Shown here: positions 54,857-64,000 of the stretch, piece by piece
Position numbering within the stretch: the stretch's first letter is position 1
Layout: each line of letters begins with the position of its first letter
From: Dryobates pubescens
Lineage: Eukaryota > Chordata > Aves > Piciformes > Picidae
Length of the DNA: 64,000 bases
Direction of reading: 5' to 3'
Assembly: GCF_014839835.1 (NCBI RefSeq)
Contig: NC_071646.1
Location: 7,309,487-7,373,486, forward strand
Made by a program: the position numbers and the translations under genes
Notes under the pieces: model-generated
Databases searched by the model: none
Seen by the model: the letters and a program-made list of their open reading frames with translations, nothing else
What the model was told of the DNA's origin: nothing

Positions 54857-57800
54857 CTGCAGAGGATGGGAAGGGAGAGATGGCAGAGGGAGGCTGGCAG
54901 CTGAGCTCCTCCAGAGGCAGGCACTGCCAGGACAGGTCAGGGTTGCTCTGGTGGTTGGGCAAACAGAGGCCTCCCCAGGCACAGCAGGACATCCCCCAGC
55001 CCCTGAGCTCCTCCAGAGGCAGGCACTGCCAGGACAGGTCAGGGTTGCTCTGTTGGTTGGGCAAACAGAGGCCTCCCCCAGGCACAGCAGGACATCCCCC
55101 AGCCCCTGAGCTCCTCCAGAGGCAGGCACTGCCAGGACAGGTCAGGGTTGCTCTGTTGGTTGGGCAAACAGAGGCCTCCCCCAGGCACAGCAGGACATCC
55201 CCCAGCCCCTGAGCTCCTCCAGAGGCAGGCACTGCCAGGACAGGTCAGGGTTGCTCTGGTGGTTGGGCAAACAGAGGCCTCCCCAGGCGCAGCAGGACAT
55301 CCCCCAGCCCCACAGCCCCGGGGCCTCCCCAAACCTCAGTCCCCTTTCACAGCCTGGTGCCCCTCTCTGGAGCCCAGCAGGGCAGCTGGCACTCACCTTT
55401 GCAGTAGATCTCTCCATCTTTGTCTGCCAGGGTGGTGGACTCCAGGCTTTTGCCACACTTGGCGCAGCGGAAGCAGGACTTGTGCCAGGACTGTGGGACA
55501 GGAGCAGAGCCTGGTCAGCCAACACCCAGGGACAGGGTGGCAATGCTTTGGCTACCAGGCAGGGTCAGCTTCCTGTTTCTGACCCCAAGCAGGTGGCAAG
55601 AGGTCTGAAGGGGATGAAGGAGTGGTCCTCCCAGCCCCGGGGCAGACAGAGGGGGCAGACTCCAGGAGTGGTCACTGCTGCTGTGCTGGGCTGGCTCCAG
55701 GCAGCTCCCACAGCACTCACTGCAGTCACTTGTGCAGCACAGTGTAAGGAGCAACCACCCACAGGATCACAGAACCAACCAGGATGGAGAAGATCTCAAG
55801 GATCAGCAAGTCCAAGCTGTCCCCCAACACCTCCTGACAACTAAACCATGGCTCCAGGTGCCACATCCAATCCCCTCTGGAACACCTCCAGGGATGGGGA
55901 CTCCACCACCTCCCTGGGCTGCACATCCCCAGGGCCAATTACTCCTTCTGCGAAGAACTTTGTCCTCACCTCCAGCCTAAACCTCCCATGGCACAGCTTG
56001 AGACTGTGTCCTCCTGTTCTGGTGCTGCTTGCCTGGGAGAAGAGCCCAACCCCCACCTGGCTCCAACCTCCCTTCAGGGAGCTGCAGAGAGCAAGAAGGT
56101 CTCCCCTGAGCCTCCTCTCCTGCAGGCTAAGCAACCCCAGCTCCCTCAGCCTCTCCTGCCAGGGCTGTGCCCCAGACCCCTCCCCAGCTTTGCTGCCCTT
56201 CTCTGGACACATTCAGGTATCTCAATGTCCTTAACCTGAGGAGCCCAGAGCTGGACACAGTTCTCATCCCCATCTTTGGAGATGAGCCTCCAGCGGAGCT
56301 CTGCTGCTGCGCTGCGGTCCCCTGGCAGGGCAGCAGGGCTGGGAGGGGCAGCTGCCCCCTGCACAGCCACAGCTCCAAGGAAGGCAGCAAACAGGCACCA
56401 AGAATGCAGGAATCAGCCAGAGTTTAAAAATAACAACCCCCCACAGCTCCTCCACTCCTCTGGGACAGATGAGCTCACAGCTTCCAGCAGACCCAGGGCA
56501 GCCAGAGCTGCTCAGGGAGGAATTCAAACAAACCCTTTGGAAAACAGGAAGCCTTTTTTGGAAGAAAATGTGAAATTCAGGGGCTGGAGGAGGAGGAGGT
56601 AGCAGATGGAGTCAGCCAGCAAACTTTAGCACATGAAACACATCCTCTGGAATCCTCTCTGGGTCTGCCTGAGTGGAGTTGCTCTGCCAGCTTCAGTTCC
56701 CTGTAAACACCGAGGCCAGGAGCTGCCAGGAGCTACCAGGAAGCCCAGAGCATGGTTTCAATGGTGAGATTGGCTTCTGACCCTGGGCTGCCCCTCAGCC
56801 TGCCCATCACACAGCCCTGCACTGCCACCTGGGCTATGGTGACCCTGGGAGGCCCTTGCTGTTGACTGGCTGCCTCCTTTCCTTGCTCTGGGCACACAGG
56901 ACAAGCACAGAAGTCCCAGGGAGGGCAGAGCAGAGCAGGGGTCAGGGAGTGACCCAGCAGGACCAGGGAGGCTTTCCCAGCACAGCCACCGTGTCCCCTG
57001 GGGCACAGAGCCTGCCACAGCTGCCTTGGCAAGCTCTGCACATCCACCTGGCCTCAGAGAGAAGGTTGCTTCAGGGCAGGGACAGAGCAAAAGGTGTCCC
57101 CATTCCTCACAGAGAGCTGCCCAGAGCTGGGCTAGGATGAGGCCACAGCTCAGGGCACAGCTCAGGTGATGAGCTTGGCACAGGAAGCACCAAGGCTGCA
57201 GCATCCTGTCCTTTCCCTCTGACCCTGAGCAGACCCAGGCCTACCAGCAGAGGAGCCCAGAAGGGATGCACTGAGCCCAGGTCCACCCCTCCAAGCCCCT
57301 TGCCCTGCCCCTGGGCAGCACTGAGCAGTAAGATTCCTTCCCTGCCCTGAACTGGGGCTGCAGCAGAGCCTGGAGGAGGCTCTCTGGACCTCACACCTCC
57401 TCAGTTAGTGGTGGCCATGGCCCTGCCCCTGCTCCCAGCACAGCTGGCAGCAGGGATGTCCTCTGTGGCCCCTGCTCAGAGTGTTCAGCACAAGAAGTGT
57501 TCCTCTCCCAGCTGCAAGCCCTCTTGGAGCCTGGAGAACCTGCTTTGCTGTCATGCCAAGAGGTGCTTGCGGCGCCAGGCTGCCAGCTGGGCACAGCCAC
57601 CGGGCCCCGAGCCCGGCCGTGGCTGGGGGTGCTGGCAGTGAATCCTTCAGCAGCTTGTGGTCAGGTCAAGACCTTCTCTGCAGGTGTCCCCTGTGGAAGG
57701 TGCATGCCCCATGCAGCTCCAGCCCCCTCCTTACCTTCCCAGCTCCGATCACCTTCTCGGCTGCATACACTGCCTGGCCACAGCGAGGGCACCCGTCGGC

Positions 57801-59107
57801 GCCCCCCACCTTCTGCGCCATCCTGGAGGCGTTGGGGTTGGTGGGGCGGTGGGGCTGGCCCCTGTGGGTGGGAGGCAGCTCATGAGCAGGGGGGCACAGG
57901 CAAGATGCAGGGGGGCAGAGCTGTGGGCTCCCAAATCCCAAGCCAGCTTTGAGGGGCCCAGAGCTTGAGGCACAAGGCACCGAGCCCCGGGGGAACTCCA
58001 GCCTCGCCGCTGGGCGTCAGGAGGGGCTGGGCAGGGTGCCCAGGCAGCAGGGATCATAGTGTCATAGCATCAGTCAGGGTTGGAAGGGACCACAAGGATC
58101 AGCCAGTTCCAGCCCCCCTGCCATGGGCAGGGACACCCCACACCAGATCAGCCTGGCCAGAGCCTCATCCAGCCTGGCCTTAAACACCTCCAGGGACAGG
58201 GCCCCAACCACCTCCCTGCACAACCCATGCCAGGGCTTCACCACTCTCATGGGGAAGAACTTTCTCCTCCCCTCCAGCCTGAATCTCCCCCCCTCCAGCT
58301 TCATTCCATCCCCCCCAGTCCTATCACTGCCTGAGATCCTGAGCAGTCCCTCCCCAGCCTTCTTGCAGCCCCCTGCAGATCCTGGGAGGCCACAATGAGG
58401 TCTCCTGGGAGCCTTCTCCTCTCCAGCCTGCACAACCCCAGCTCCCTCAGTCTGTCCTCACAGCAGAGCAGCTCCAGCCCTCTGCTCATCCTCCTGGCCC
58501 TGCTCTGGACACCTTCCAGCACCTCCAGATCCCTCTTGCAATAGGGGCTCCAGGTGGCAGTGCTCCAGGTGGGGTCTCCCCAGAGCTGAGCAGAGGGGCA
58601 GAATCCCCTCCCTGGCCCTGCTGGCCACACTTCTCTTGCTGCAGCCCAGGCTCTGCTTGGCTCTCTGGGCTGCCACTGCTCACTGAGAGCTCCTGGTGAG
58701 CTTCTCCTCCCCCAGCACCCCCAAGGCTCTCTCCTCAGGGCTGCTTTCCAGCCAGTCCCTGCCCAGCCTGGATTTGTGCCTGGCATTGTCCCACCCTGCA
58801 CACAGGGCTCAGAGGGTTTCCCCCCGAGGAGCAGGGCAGCCCAGGGCCCCCTCCAGATCAGACAGGGGCTGCCCAGCCCGGGGGGCGAGCAGGGAGGTGT
58901 GGGGGAGCCCCAGCTCTGCGGACCAGGCTCGGACTCACTCTTCGTGTTTGATGCCCAGGGACTCTCCCTTGTCAGTGCTCAGGGTCCCTGCTCCCATGCC
59001 GTAGCCATAGCCCTTGGGGCCATACTTCTTGCCGTAGCAGGACTTGCAGTAGATCTCCTCCCCGTGCACAGCCACCGTGGTGCTGTCCAAGTTCTTCTTG
59101 CAGACCA
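54780..59107 (-). CDS. CSRP1: CSRP1, cysteine and glycine-rich protein 1 (gene span, 5' end off the right edge)
   Basis: CSRP1 is a two-LIM-domain protein of actin filaments, focal adhesions and nucleus that binds zyxin and alpha-actinin and supports smooth-muscle and fibroblast differentiation. Exons 59107-58939, 57861-57735, 55490-55397 and 54856-54780 join in phase and give about 154 of an expected 192 residues. LIM1 lacks its first finger here. The visible part has [36 protein letters not shown] and GIKHEE. LIM2 is complete: CPRC, HKSC, CAKC, CKGC with standard spacing, then the Gly-rich [19 protein letters not shown]. The first coding exon (human MPNWGGGKKCGVCQ and on) was not found up to 64000, so the intron exceeds 4.9 kb. 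Confidence 0.95.
54900..55312. repeat. 103-bp repeat, four copies, in the last CSRP1 intron
   Basis: Units begin GAGCTCCTCCAGAGGCAGGC and contain GGTTGGGCAAACAGAGGCCT. Copies start at about 54904, 55006, 55109 and 55211 and differ at few positions. The first unit lies about 45 bp upstream of the last-exon acceptor in gene sense. Confidence 0.96.
55397..55490 (-). CDS. CSRP1: CSRP1 exon, LIM2 middle
   Basis: 94 nt, [20 protein letters not shown] followed by [11 protein letters not shown] and one base, donor gtgagt. It carries the His and Cys ligands of LIM2. Confidence 0.97.
55750..56265 (-). mobile_element. CR1 3' fragment in CSRP1 intron
   Basis: GGATCACAGAACCAACCAGG through GCTGCACATCCCCAGGGCCA to TCAGGTATCTCAATGTCC. 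Same strand as the gene. Confidence 0.92.
56270..57730. other. CSRP1 intron, unique sequence
   Basis: No exon or array found. Isolated TTTTT and GGAGGAGGAGG tracts near 56550-56600 only. Confidence 0.45.
57735..57861 (-). CDS. CSRP1: CSRP1 exon, linker and start of LIM2
   Basis: 127 nt. [20 protein letters not shown], then [20 protein letters not shown] and GK. The linker differs from human (APGHRPTTNPNASKFAQKIG) and is one residue shorter. Acceptor CTCCCACCCACAG, donor gtaagg. Confidence 0.96.
58055..58690 (-). mobile_element. CR1 fragment in CSRP1 intron
   Basis: It begins ATAGTGTCATAGCATCAGTC and extends through the ORF2 end (GGGCTCCAGGTGGCAGTGCT) to about 58690, only about 250 bp from the next exon. 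Confidence 0.9.
58939..59107 (-). CDS. CSRP1: CSRP1 exon, second half of LIM1
   Basis: 169 nt, acceptor CCCCTCTCTTCCAG, donor gtgagt. [40 protein letters not shown], then [15 protein letters not shown]. Met replaces the usual Gln in the GYGYGQGAG motif. Confidence 0.97.
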
Positions 59108-59889
59108 CTGGAAGAGAGGGGAGAGCTGTGCCGTGAGCCTGCTCGGCAGGGCTCCCCCCCGGGCTGGGGAGAAGAAGGAACAAGTCCTCACACGGCAGGG
59201 CAGAGCTCAGCTTTCAAGGAGCAGGAAGCCCTCGACATGATCCTGCCCAAGCAGGGCATGCAAAGCAGCCCCAGATAAGGATCACAGCACAACTTTTGTC
59301 TGGCTTTAAAAGGAAGCAGCCACCCAGCGACAAGGCAGATAGGGAGAAGCAGCTCCCTTAACCCTCCTGCTGCTGGTGCCCTGCAGGTCTGCTTAAACCA
59401 GGGGCTGAGGCTTCCTGCAGCCACTGCAGCGCTCAGGAGCAGAAGGATGAAGGTCCCTGACCCATGGCAGCCACAGCTCTGCCACTCTCCACGTCCATGG
59501 CAAGCACCCAGCAGTAGGCACTGGGGGGAAGGAGCATGGGCAGGTGGGAAGGGAAACATCTCCTGCCACCTAAGGAGGGGCTGGCAGGGTCCTCTCCTTG
59601 GGCTCCTCCACGGCTGGGGAGAGGCTTGGCACATCTGCTGCTGGGCACAGTTGCTTCTCCAGACCCTGAGACCACAACAGAAGAGCTCACACCAATGTGT
59701 CATCCCTGGGCCAGGACATGAGGAGGGTGGTCTCAGGTGAGCAGCACCAACCCAGCTGGGTGTTGGAGCCTTGGGCATCAATATGGGATGTAAGATGGGT
59801 CAGGAGGTGGCAGCCAGGCTCAGGGGCCCAGCTGAGCCCATCCAGAGCCTGAGCTTGATGCAGGGCTGGGGCCACACAGACTCTTCTCC

Positions 59890-60025
59890 TGATTCATGGA
59901 ATTGCCTGGCTGGAAAAGCCCTTCAGATCATCAAGCTAACACCTCCTGTACCCCAGGGCTAGCCCATGTCCCTAAGCTCCTTGAAACCCCTCCAGGGTCT
60001 CTGACTCCACCACTGCCCTGGGCAA
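59890..60025 (-). mobile_element. Diverged CR1 3' tail
   Basis: GATTCATGGAATTGCCTGGC, then CCTCCAGGGTCTCTGACTCC. Older and more diverged than most copies here. Confidence 0.7.
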
Positions 60026-60997
60026 GTTTCCTGACTGCTGTCCCAGCTCTGATCTCAGCCTCCACACCAGCTTCCAAAGCCTGGAGCACACCTCCCAGCA
60101 AGCCAGAGTGGGAGGTGAGCAGCAGCACAGGAGCTGCCAGGCACCTCCAGTGTTTGCCTGCCCCATGCAGGCTCCAGGTGCCTGGGGCAGAGGCCACAGG
60201 CTGGTAGCCAGCCCTGAGACACATCCTGTTACAGCTGGGACCCAGCCTTCCCTCTGACATGCCTTACATGTCGAGGCTTCCAGCAGCCCCTTGCTCCCTG
60301 CAGCAGCAGCAGGAAGCTTTCCTGGCCCTCAGCAGCATGGCAGGAATGCAAACACGGCAGAGCTCTGCCGGGAGCTGCTCAAAGCCCAGCAGCAAAGGCA
60401 AGGGGGAGAGGAACCTTCCCTGGCCCAGATACTAAATATGGTCCTGCTGCTTCTCCAGGGCCATGCAGAGCTCATTGTGCTGCTGCTGGGAGAAGGAGCT
60501 GGGCAGGGAGCATCTCCTGCCATCTAAGGAGGGCCTGGCAGGGCCCTCTCCTGGCTATGGGCTCCCTCACCCCACCATGGAGCAGCTCTCATTAAGAGGT
60601 CTGGGAGCTGCCACAGCAGTGGGCTGGGGTTGGGGTTGTCTCTGCATGACCCTGGAGCACCCCAGGAGCAAAGCTGAGCTCAGGCAGCCCCTCCAGGAGG
60701 GGAGCTTGGGCACTGTTTCGGGCACAGCTGCAGAGCTTTGTCCAAAGGCATCTGTCCTGCCCTGCCACCCTGCTGCCTGCATTTAGAGCTCTAACCTAAA
60801 CTCTCCCAGCTCCTCAATCCCTACTGGCCACAGAGGCTTTGAGAGGCAGCAGAAAAATTCCTTCCTGATCTGCTTCCTAGAAATCAGCTCCCAGGGCTGT
60901 GCATTGCAGGAGTGCCAGCAGGCAGCACTCACCCAGTCCAGGACCCTCTGCTAGTCCACGAGCAGCAGAGCTGCTCCACAGAGCAACTCAGAGGAGA

Positions 60998-61035
<38 letters not shown>

Positions 61036-61730
61036 AGAGGCCACAGGGCCTCATTCCAGCACATTTCTGCCCTCTGCCATTGACTCAGCTGGAGCCCTGC
61101 CATGGAGGCAATCACCAAGTGCCTCCCTGAGCCCAGCTCCAAGCTGCTGTGGGAGGTTTGGCTCCTGGGTGAGTTTTGCTGGGGTTTTATTTGGCACACC
61201 AGGTCAAAGTACTTTGGTTTGTTTTTTTCTCCCCTAAAGAGAGTGGTTTCAAGTTCCCTGATGAGGCCCAGAAGCAGCCCTGGGGAGCAGGCTGGCAGCA
61301 GTGGGGCTGGCTGCAGCTCAGCACCACCCACAGCCTGGGGCAGGGGGCAGGGGACAGCAGGCAGCACTGGAGGGGGGGGGCATGCAGGCCTGGGCTGGGA
61401 GCACCCAGCCAGGATGGGCAGCACTGCTGGGGCACAGGAGGAGTGTGGTAAGGGGCATCTGAAAGCACAGGGACTGCAGCCCTGGCTGGTGGCCACTCTG
61501 GACCACTGGTGACTTGCCTCCATGAGCAGGCATGGGTGACCCCCTCCCTCCCTCCCTCCAGCTGTGTGCTCCCTTCCCAAAGCAGCTGCCTTCTGCCTGA
61601 TTCCCTGGCTCCTGGAGGCCTGCCTGGTGCTGGGTGCCAGCACTGCCCAGCAGAAACATCCCCCAGGGCCCCAGCAGTGTGCACAGGGCAGATGCAATGC
61701 AATGAGACCTTAGTGCCCACACTGGCATGG
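60026..61730. other. CSRP1 5' intron, unique sequence
   Basis: I searched for the first LIM half (start MPNWGGGKKC) on the minus strand and did not find it. CTAAATATGG near 60430 is MEF2/SRF-like (CC[A/T]6GG is not fully met). Confidence 0.4.
60999..61034. repeat. (CTG)12 trinucleotide repeat
   Basis: Twelve perfect CTG units on the plus strand (CAG in CSRP1 sense), intronic. Flanked by GAGGAGAG and CAGAGGCC. Confidence 0.96.
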
Positions 61731-61734
61731 ACTG

Positions 61735-62115
61735 AGAATCACAGAGTCCCAGAGCTGCCAGGGCTGGAAGGCACCCCAAGGCTCAGCCACTTCCAGCCCC
61801 CTGCCATGGGCAGGGACACCTCACACCACAGCAGGTTGCTCACAGCCACCTCCAGCCTGGCTGCAAACACCTCCAGGCAGGAGGCTTCCACCACCTCCCT
61901 GGGCAGCCTGTGCCAGGCTCTCACCACCCTCCTGGCCAACAACTTCTTCCTCACAGCCAATCTCCAGCTCCCCACTTCCAGTTCTGCTCCATCCCCCCCA
62001 GTCCTGTCCCTCCCTGACCCCCTCCAAAGTCCCTCCCCAGCTTCCCTGGAGCTCCCTGCAGCTCCTGGAAGGCCACAATGAGGTCTCCTGGGAGCCTTCT
62101 CCTCTCCAGCCTGCA
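61735..62115 (-). mobile_element. CR1 3' fragment, reverse
   Basis: GAATCACAGAGTCCCAGAGC through TCACCACCCTCCTGGCCAAC to CTTCTCCTCTCCAGCCTGCA. The 23-bp array begins within 50 bp of it. Confidence 0.92.
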
Positions 62116-62164
62116 GAGACCTTTAAGATCATTGAGTCCAGACACTGACCCAGCACTGCCAGGG

Positions 62165-63690
62165 CACCACCAAACCTTGGCCCCCAGCACCACTAAACCT
62201 TGGCCCCCAGCACCACCAAACCTTGGCCCCCAGCACCACTAAACTTTGGCCCCCAGCACCACTAAACCTTGGCCCCCAGCACCACCAAACCTTGGCCCCC
62301 AGCACCACTAAACCTTGGCCCCCAGCACCACCAAACCTTGGCCCCCAGCACCACCAAACCTTGGCCCCCAGCACCACCAAACCTTGGCCCCCAGCACCAC
62401 TAAACCTTGGCCCCCAGCACCACCAAACCTTGGCCCCCAGCACCACCAAACCTTGGCCCCCAGCACCACTAATCCTTGGCCCCCAGCATCACCAAACCTT
62501 GGCCCCCAGCACCACTAAACCTTGGCCCCCAGCATCACTAAACCTTGGCCCCCAGCACCACTAAACCTTGGGCCCCAGCACCACCAAACCTTGGCCCCCA
62601 GCACCACTAAACCTTGGGCCCCAGCACCACTAAACCTTGGCCCCCAGCACCACCAAACCTTGGCCCCCAGCACCACTAAACCTTGGTCCCCAGCACCACT
62701 AAACCTTGGCCCCCAGCACCACCAAACCTTGGCCCCCAGCACCACTAAACCTTGGCCCCCAGCATCACTAAACCTTGGCCCTCAGCATCACTAAACCTTG
62801 GCCCCCAGCACCACTAAACCTTGGGCCCCAGCACCACTAAACCTTGGCCCCCAGCACCACCAAACCTTGGCCCCCAGCACCACCAAACCTTGGCCCTCAG
62901 CACCACCAAACCTTGGCCCCCAGCACCACTAATCCTTGGCCCCCAGCACCACCAAACCTTGGCCCCCAGCACAACCAAACCTTGGCCCCCAGCACCACCA
63001 AACCTTGGCCCTCAGCACCACCAAACCTTGGCCCCCAGCACCACTAATCCTTGGCCCCCAGCACCACCAAACCTTGGCCCCCAGCACCACCAAACCTTGG
63101 CCCCCAGCACAACCAAACCTTGGCCCCCAGCACCACTAAACCTTGGCCCCCAGCACCACTAAACCTTGGCCCCCAGCACCACTAAACCTTGGCCCTCAGC
63201 ACCACTAAACCTTGGCCCCCAGCACCACTAAACCTTGGCCCCCAGCACCACTAAACCTTGGCCCCCAGCACCACCAAACCTTGGCCCCCAGCACCACCAA
63301 ACCTTGGCCCCCAGCATCACTAAACCTTGGCCCCCAGCACCACCAAACCTTGGCCCCCAGCACCACTAAACCTTGGCCCCCAGCACCACCAAACCTTGGC
63401 CCCCAGCACCACTAATCCTTGGCCCCCAGCACCACCAAACCTTGGCCCCCAGCACCACCAAACCTTGGCCCCCAGCACAACCAAACCTTGGCCCCCAGCA
63501 CCACCAAACCTTGGCCCCCAGCACCACTAAACCTTGGCCCCCAGCACCACCAAACCTTGGCCCCCAGCACCACTAAACCTTGGCCCCCAGCACCACTAAA
63601 CCTTGGCCCCCAGCATCACTAACCCTTGGCCCCCAGCACCACTAAACCTTGGCCCCCAGCACCACTAAACCTTGGCCCCCAGCACCATAT
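62165..63690. repeat. 23-bp minisatellite, about 66 copies, CSRP1 intron
   Basis: Units of CAGCACCACTAAACCTTGGC plus CCC. Main variants are ACTAAA/ACCAAA, ACTAATCC, CATCACT, GCCCTCAG and TTGGGCCCC. No spacers separate the units. It stops directly at a CR1 fragment. Confidence 0.97.
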
Positions 63691-64000
63691 CTCCACAGCT
63701 TTCCAGTCCTCCAGGAATGAGGACTCCAGCACTGCCCTGGGCAGCCTGGTCCAGGCCTTGACAAACCTCTTGGAGCAGAAACTGTTCCTCATGTCCAACC
63801 TAAACCTCCTCTGGTGCAACTTGAGGCCATTTCCTCTCATCCTGTTGGTTGATCCTCTCGAGAGGAGCCCAACCCCCACCTGACTGCAGCCTCTGGTGGC
63901 AGAGAGCCAGAAGGTCTCCCCTCAGCCTCCTCTTCTCCAGACTAAACATCCCCAGTGCCTTCAGCTGGCTCATGAGCAAGCTGAGGGGAACATTCCCACC
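63690..64000 (-). mobile_element. CR1 fragment, runs off the right edge
   Basis: CTGGGCAGCCTGGTCCAGGC, CTCATGTCCAACCTAAACCT and CCCAACCCCCACCTGACTGC in reverse orientation. The usual 3' end is missing, replaced by the array. Confidence 0.88.

Noticed and set aside
60951-61697. Poly-Gln frame over the (CTG)12 repeat
   Set aside because: Intronic trinucleotide repeat. The surrounding frame has no gene structure.
59110-62160. First coding exon of CSRP1 (MPNWGGGKKC...)
   Set aside because: Searched on the minus strand and not found. It must lie beyond 64000.
62165-63690. Regular 23-bp direct repeats as a CRISPR array
   Set aside because: The units are contiguous with no unique spacers, and the DNA is avian. 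It is a minisatellite.
1-64000. Endogenous retrovirus or LTR element
   Set aside because: I saw no LTR pairs, primer-binding sites or gag/pol/env-like peptides. All reverse transcriptase remnants read as CR1.

Overview
This window is nuclear DNA from a bird. The evidence is the very high load of CR1 LINE 3' ends, on both strands and in nearly every intron and spacer (about 48 fragments, roughly a third of the window by my own rough boundaries), the high GC content with many minisatellites typical of avian microchromosomes, and the gene content. Such CR1 density is known in woodpeckers and their relatives (Piciformes). That placement is inference, because nothing I can read fixes the species.

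Four host genes are visible, all on the minus strand. From left to right they are LAD1 (ladinin-1; first four coding exons, 288-9655, continuing off the left edge), TNNI1 (slow skeletal troponin I; every coding exon, about 23.7-35.4 kb), PHLDA3 (PH-domain Akt repressor; main coding exon 48392-48743) and CSRP1 (cysteine and glycine-rich protein 1; last four coding exons, 54780-59107, start beyond the right edge). This is the order and orientation known from human 1q32 (LAD1, TNNI1, PHLDA3, CSRP1), so the block is conserved. Exons were placed by splice signals, reading phase and recognised protein sequence. TNNI1 comes to 187 codons, the human length, and includes an 11-nt start segment and a 4-nt micro-exon. 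No plus-strand gene is supported.

By region: 0-10 kb is LAD1 with two minisatellites and a CpG-rich 5' end. 10-23.7 kb is the LAD1-TNNI1 spacer, almost all CR1, with one large inverted repeat. 23.7-35.5 kb is TNNI1, whose introns hold several tandem arrays. The most striking is a 36-unit, 30-bp array beside the start-codon exon. 35.5-47.5 kb is a spacer with CR1, purine/pyrimidine, 56-bp, 18-bp and 40-bp arrays and a CpG-rich patch. 47.5-49.3 kb is PHLDA3 and its CpG island. 49.3-54.4 kb is spacer. 54.4-64 kb is CSRP1, ending in a 1.5-kb 23-bp array and a further CR1.

The genes are neighbours rather than a pathway. TNNI1 is a sarcomere regulator, CSRP1 an actin/alpha-actinin-linked LIM protein, LAD1 an epithelial anchoring-filament/cytoskeletal protein and PHLDA3 a p53-responsive inhibitor of Akt membrane recruitment. 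I found no new multi-gene system. What deserves a second look is repeat DNA in potentially regulatory places: the E-box-bearing array in TNNI1 intron 1, p53-site-like decamers in a 40-bp array downstream of PHLDA3, and a CR1 insertion that touches a TNNI1 splice donor.
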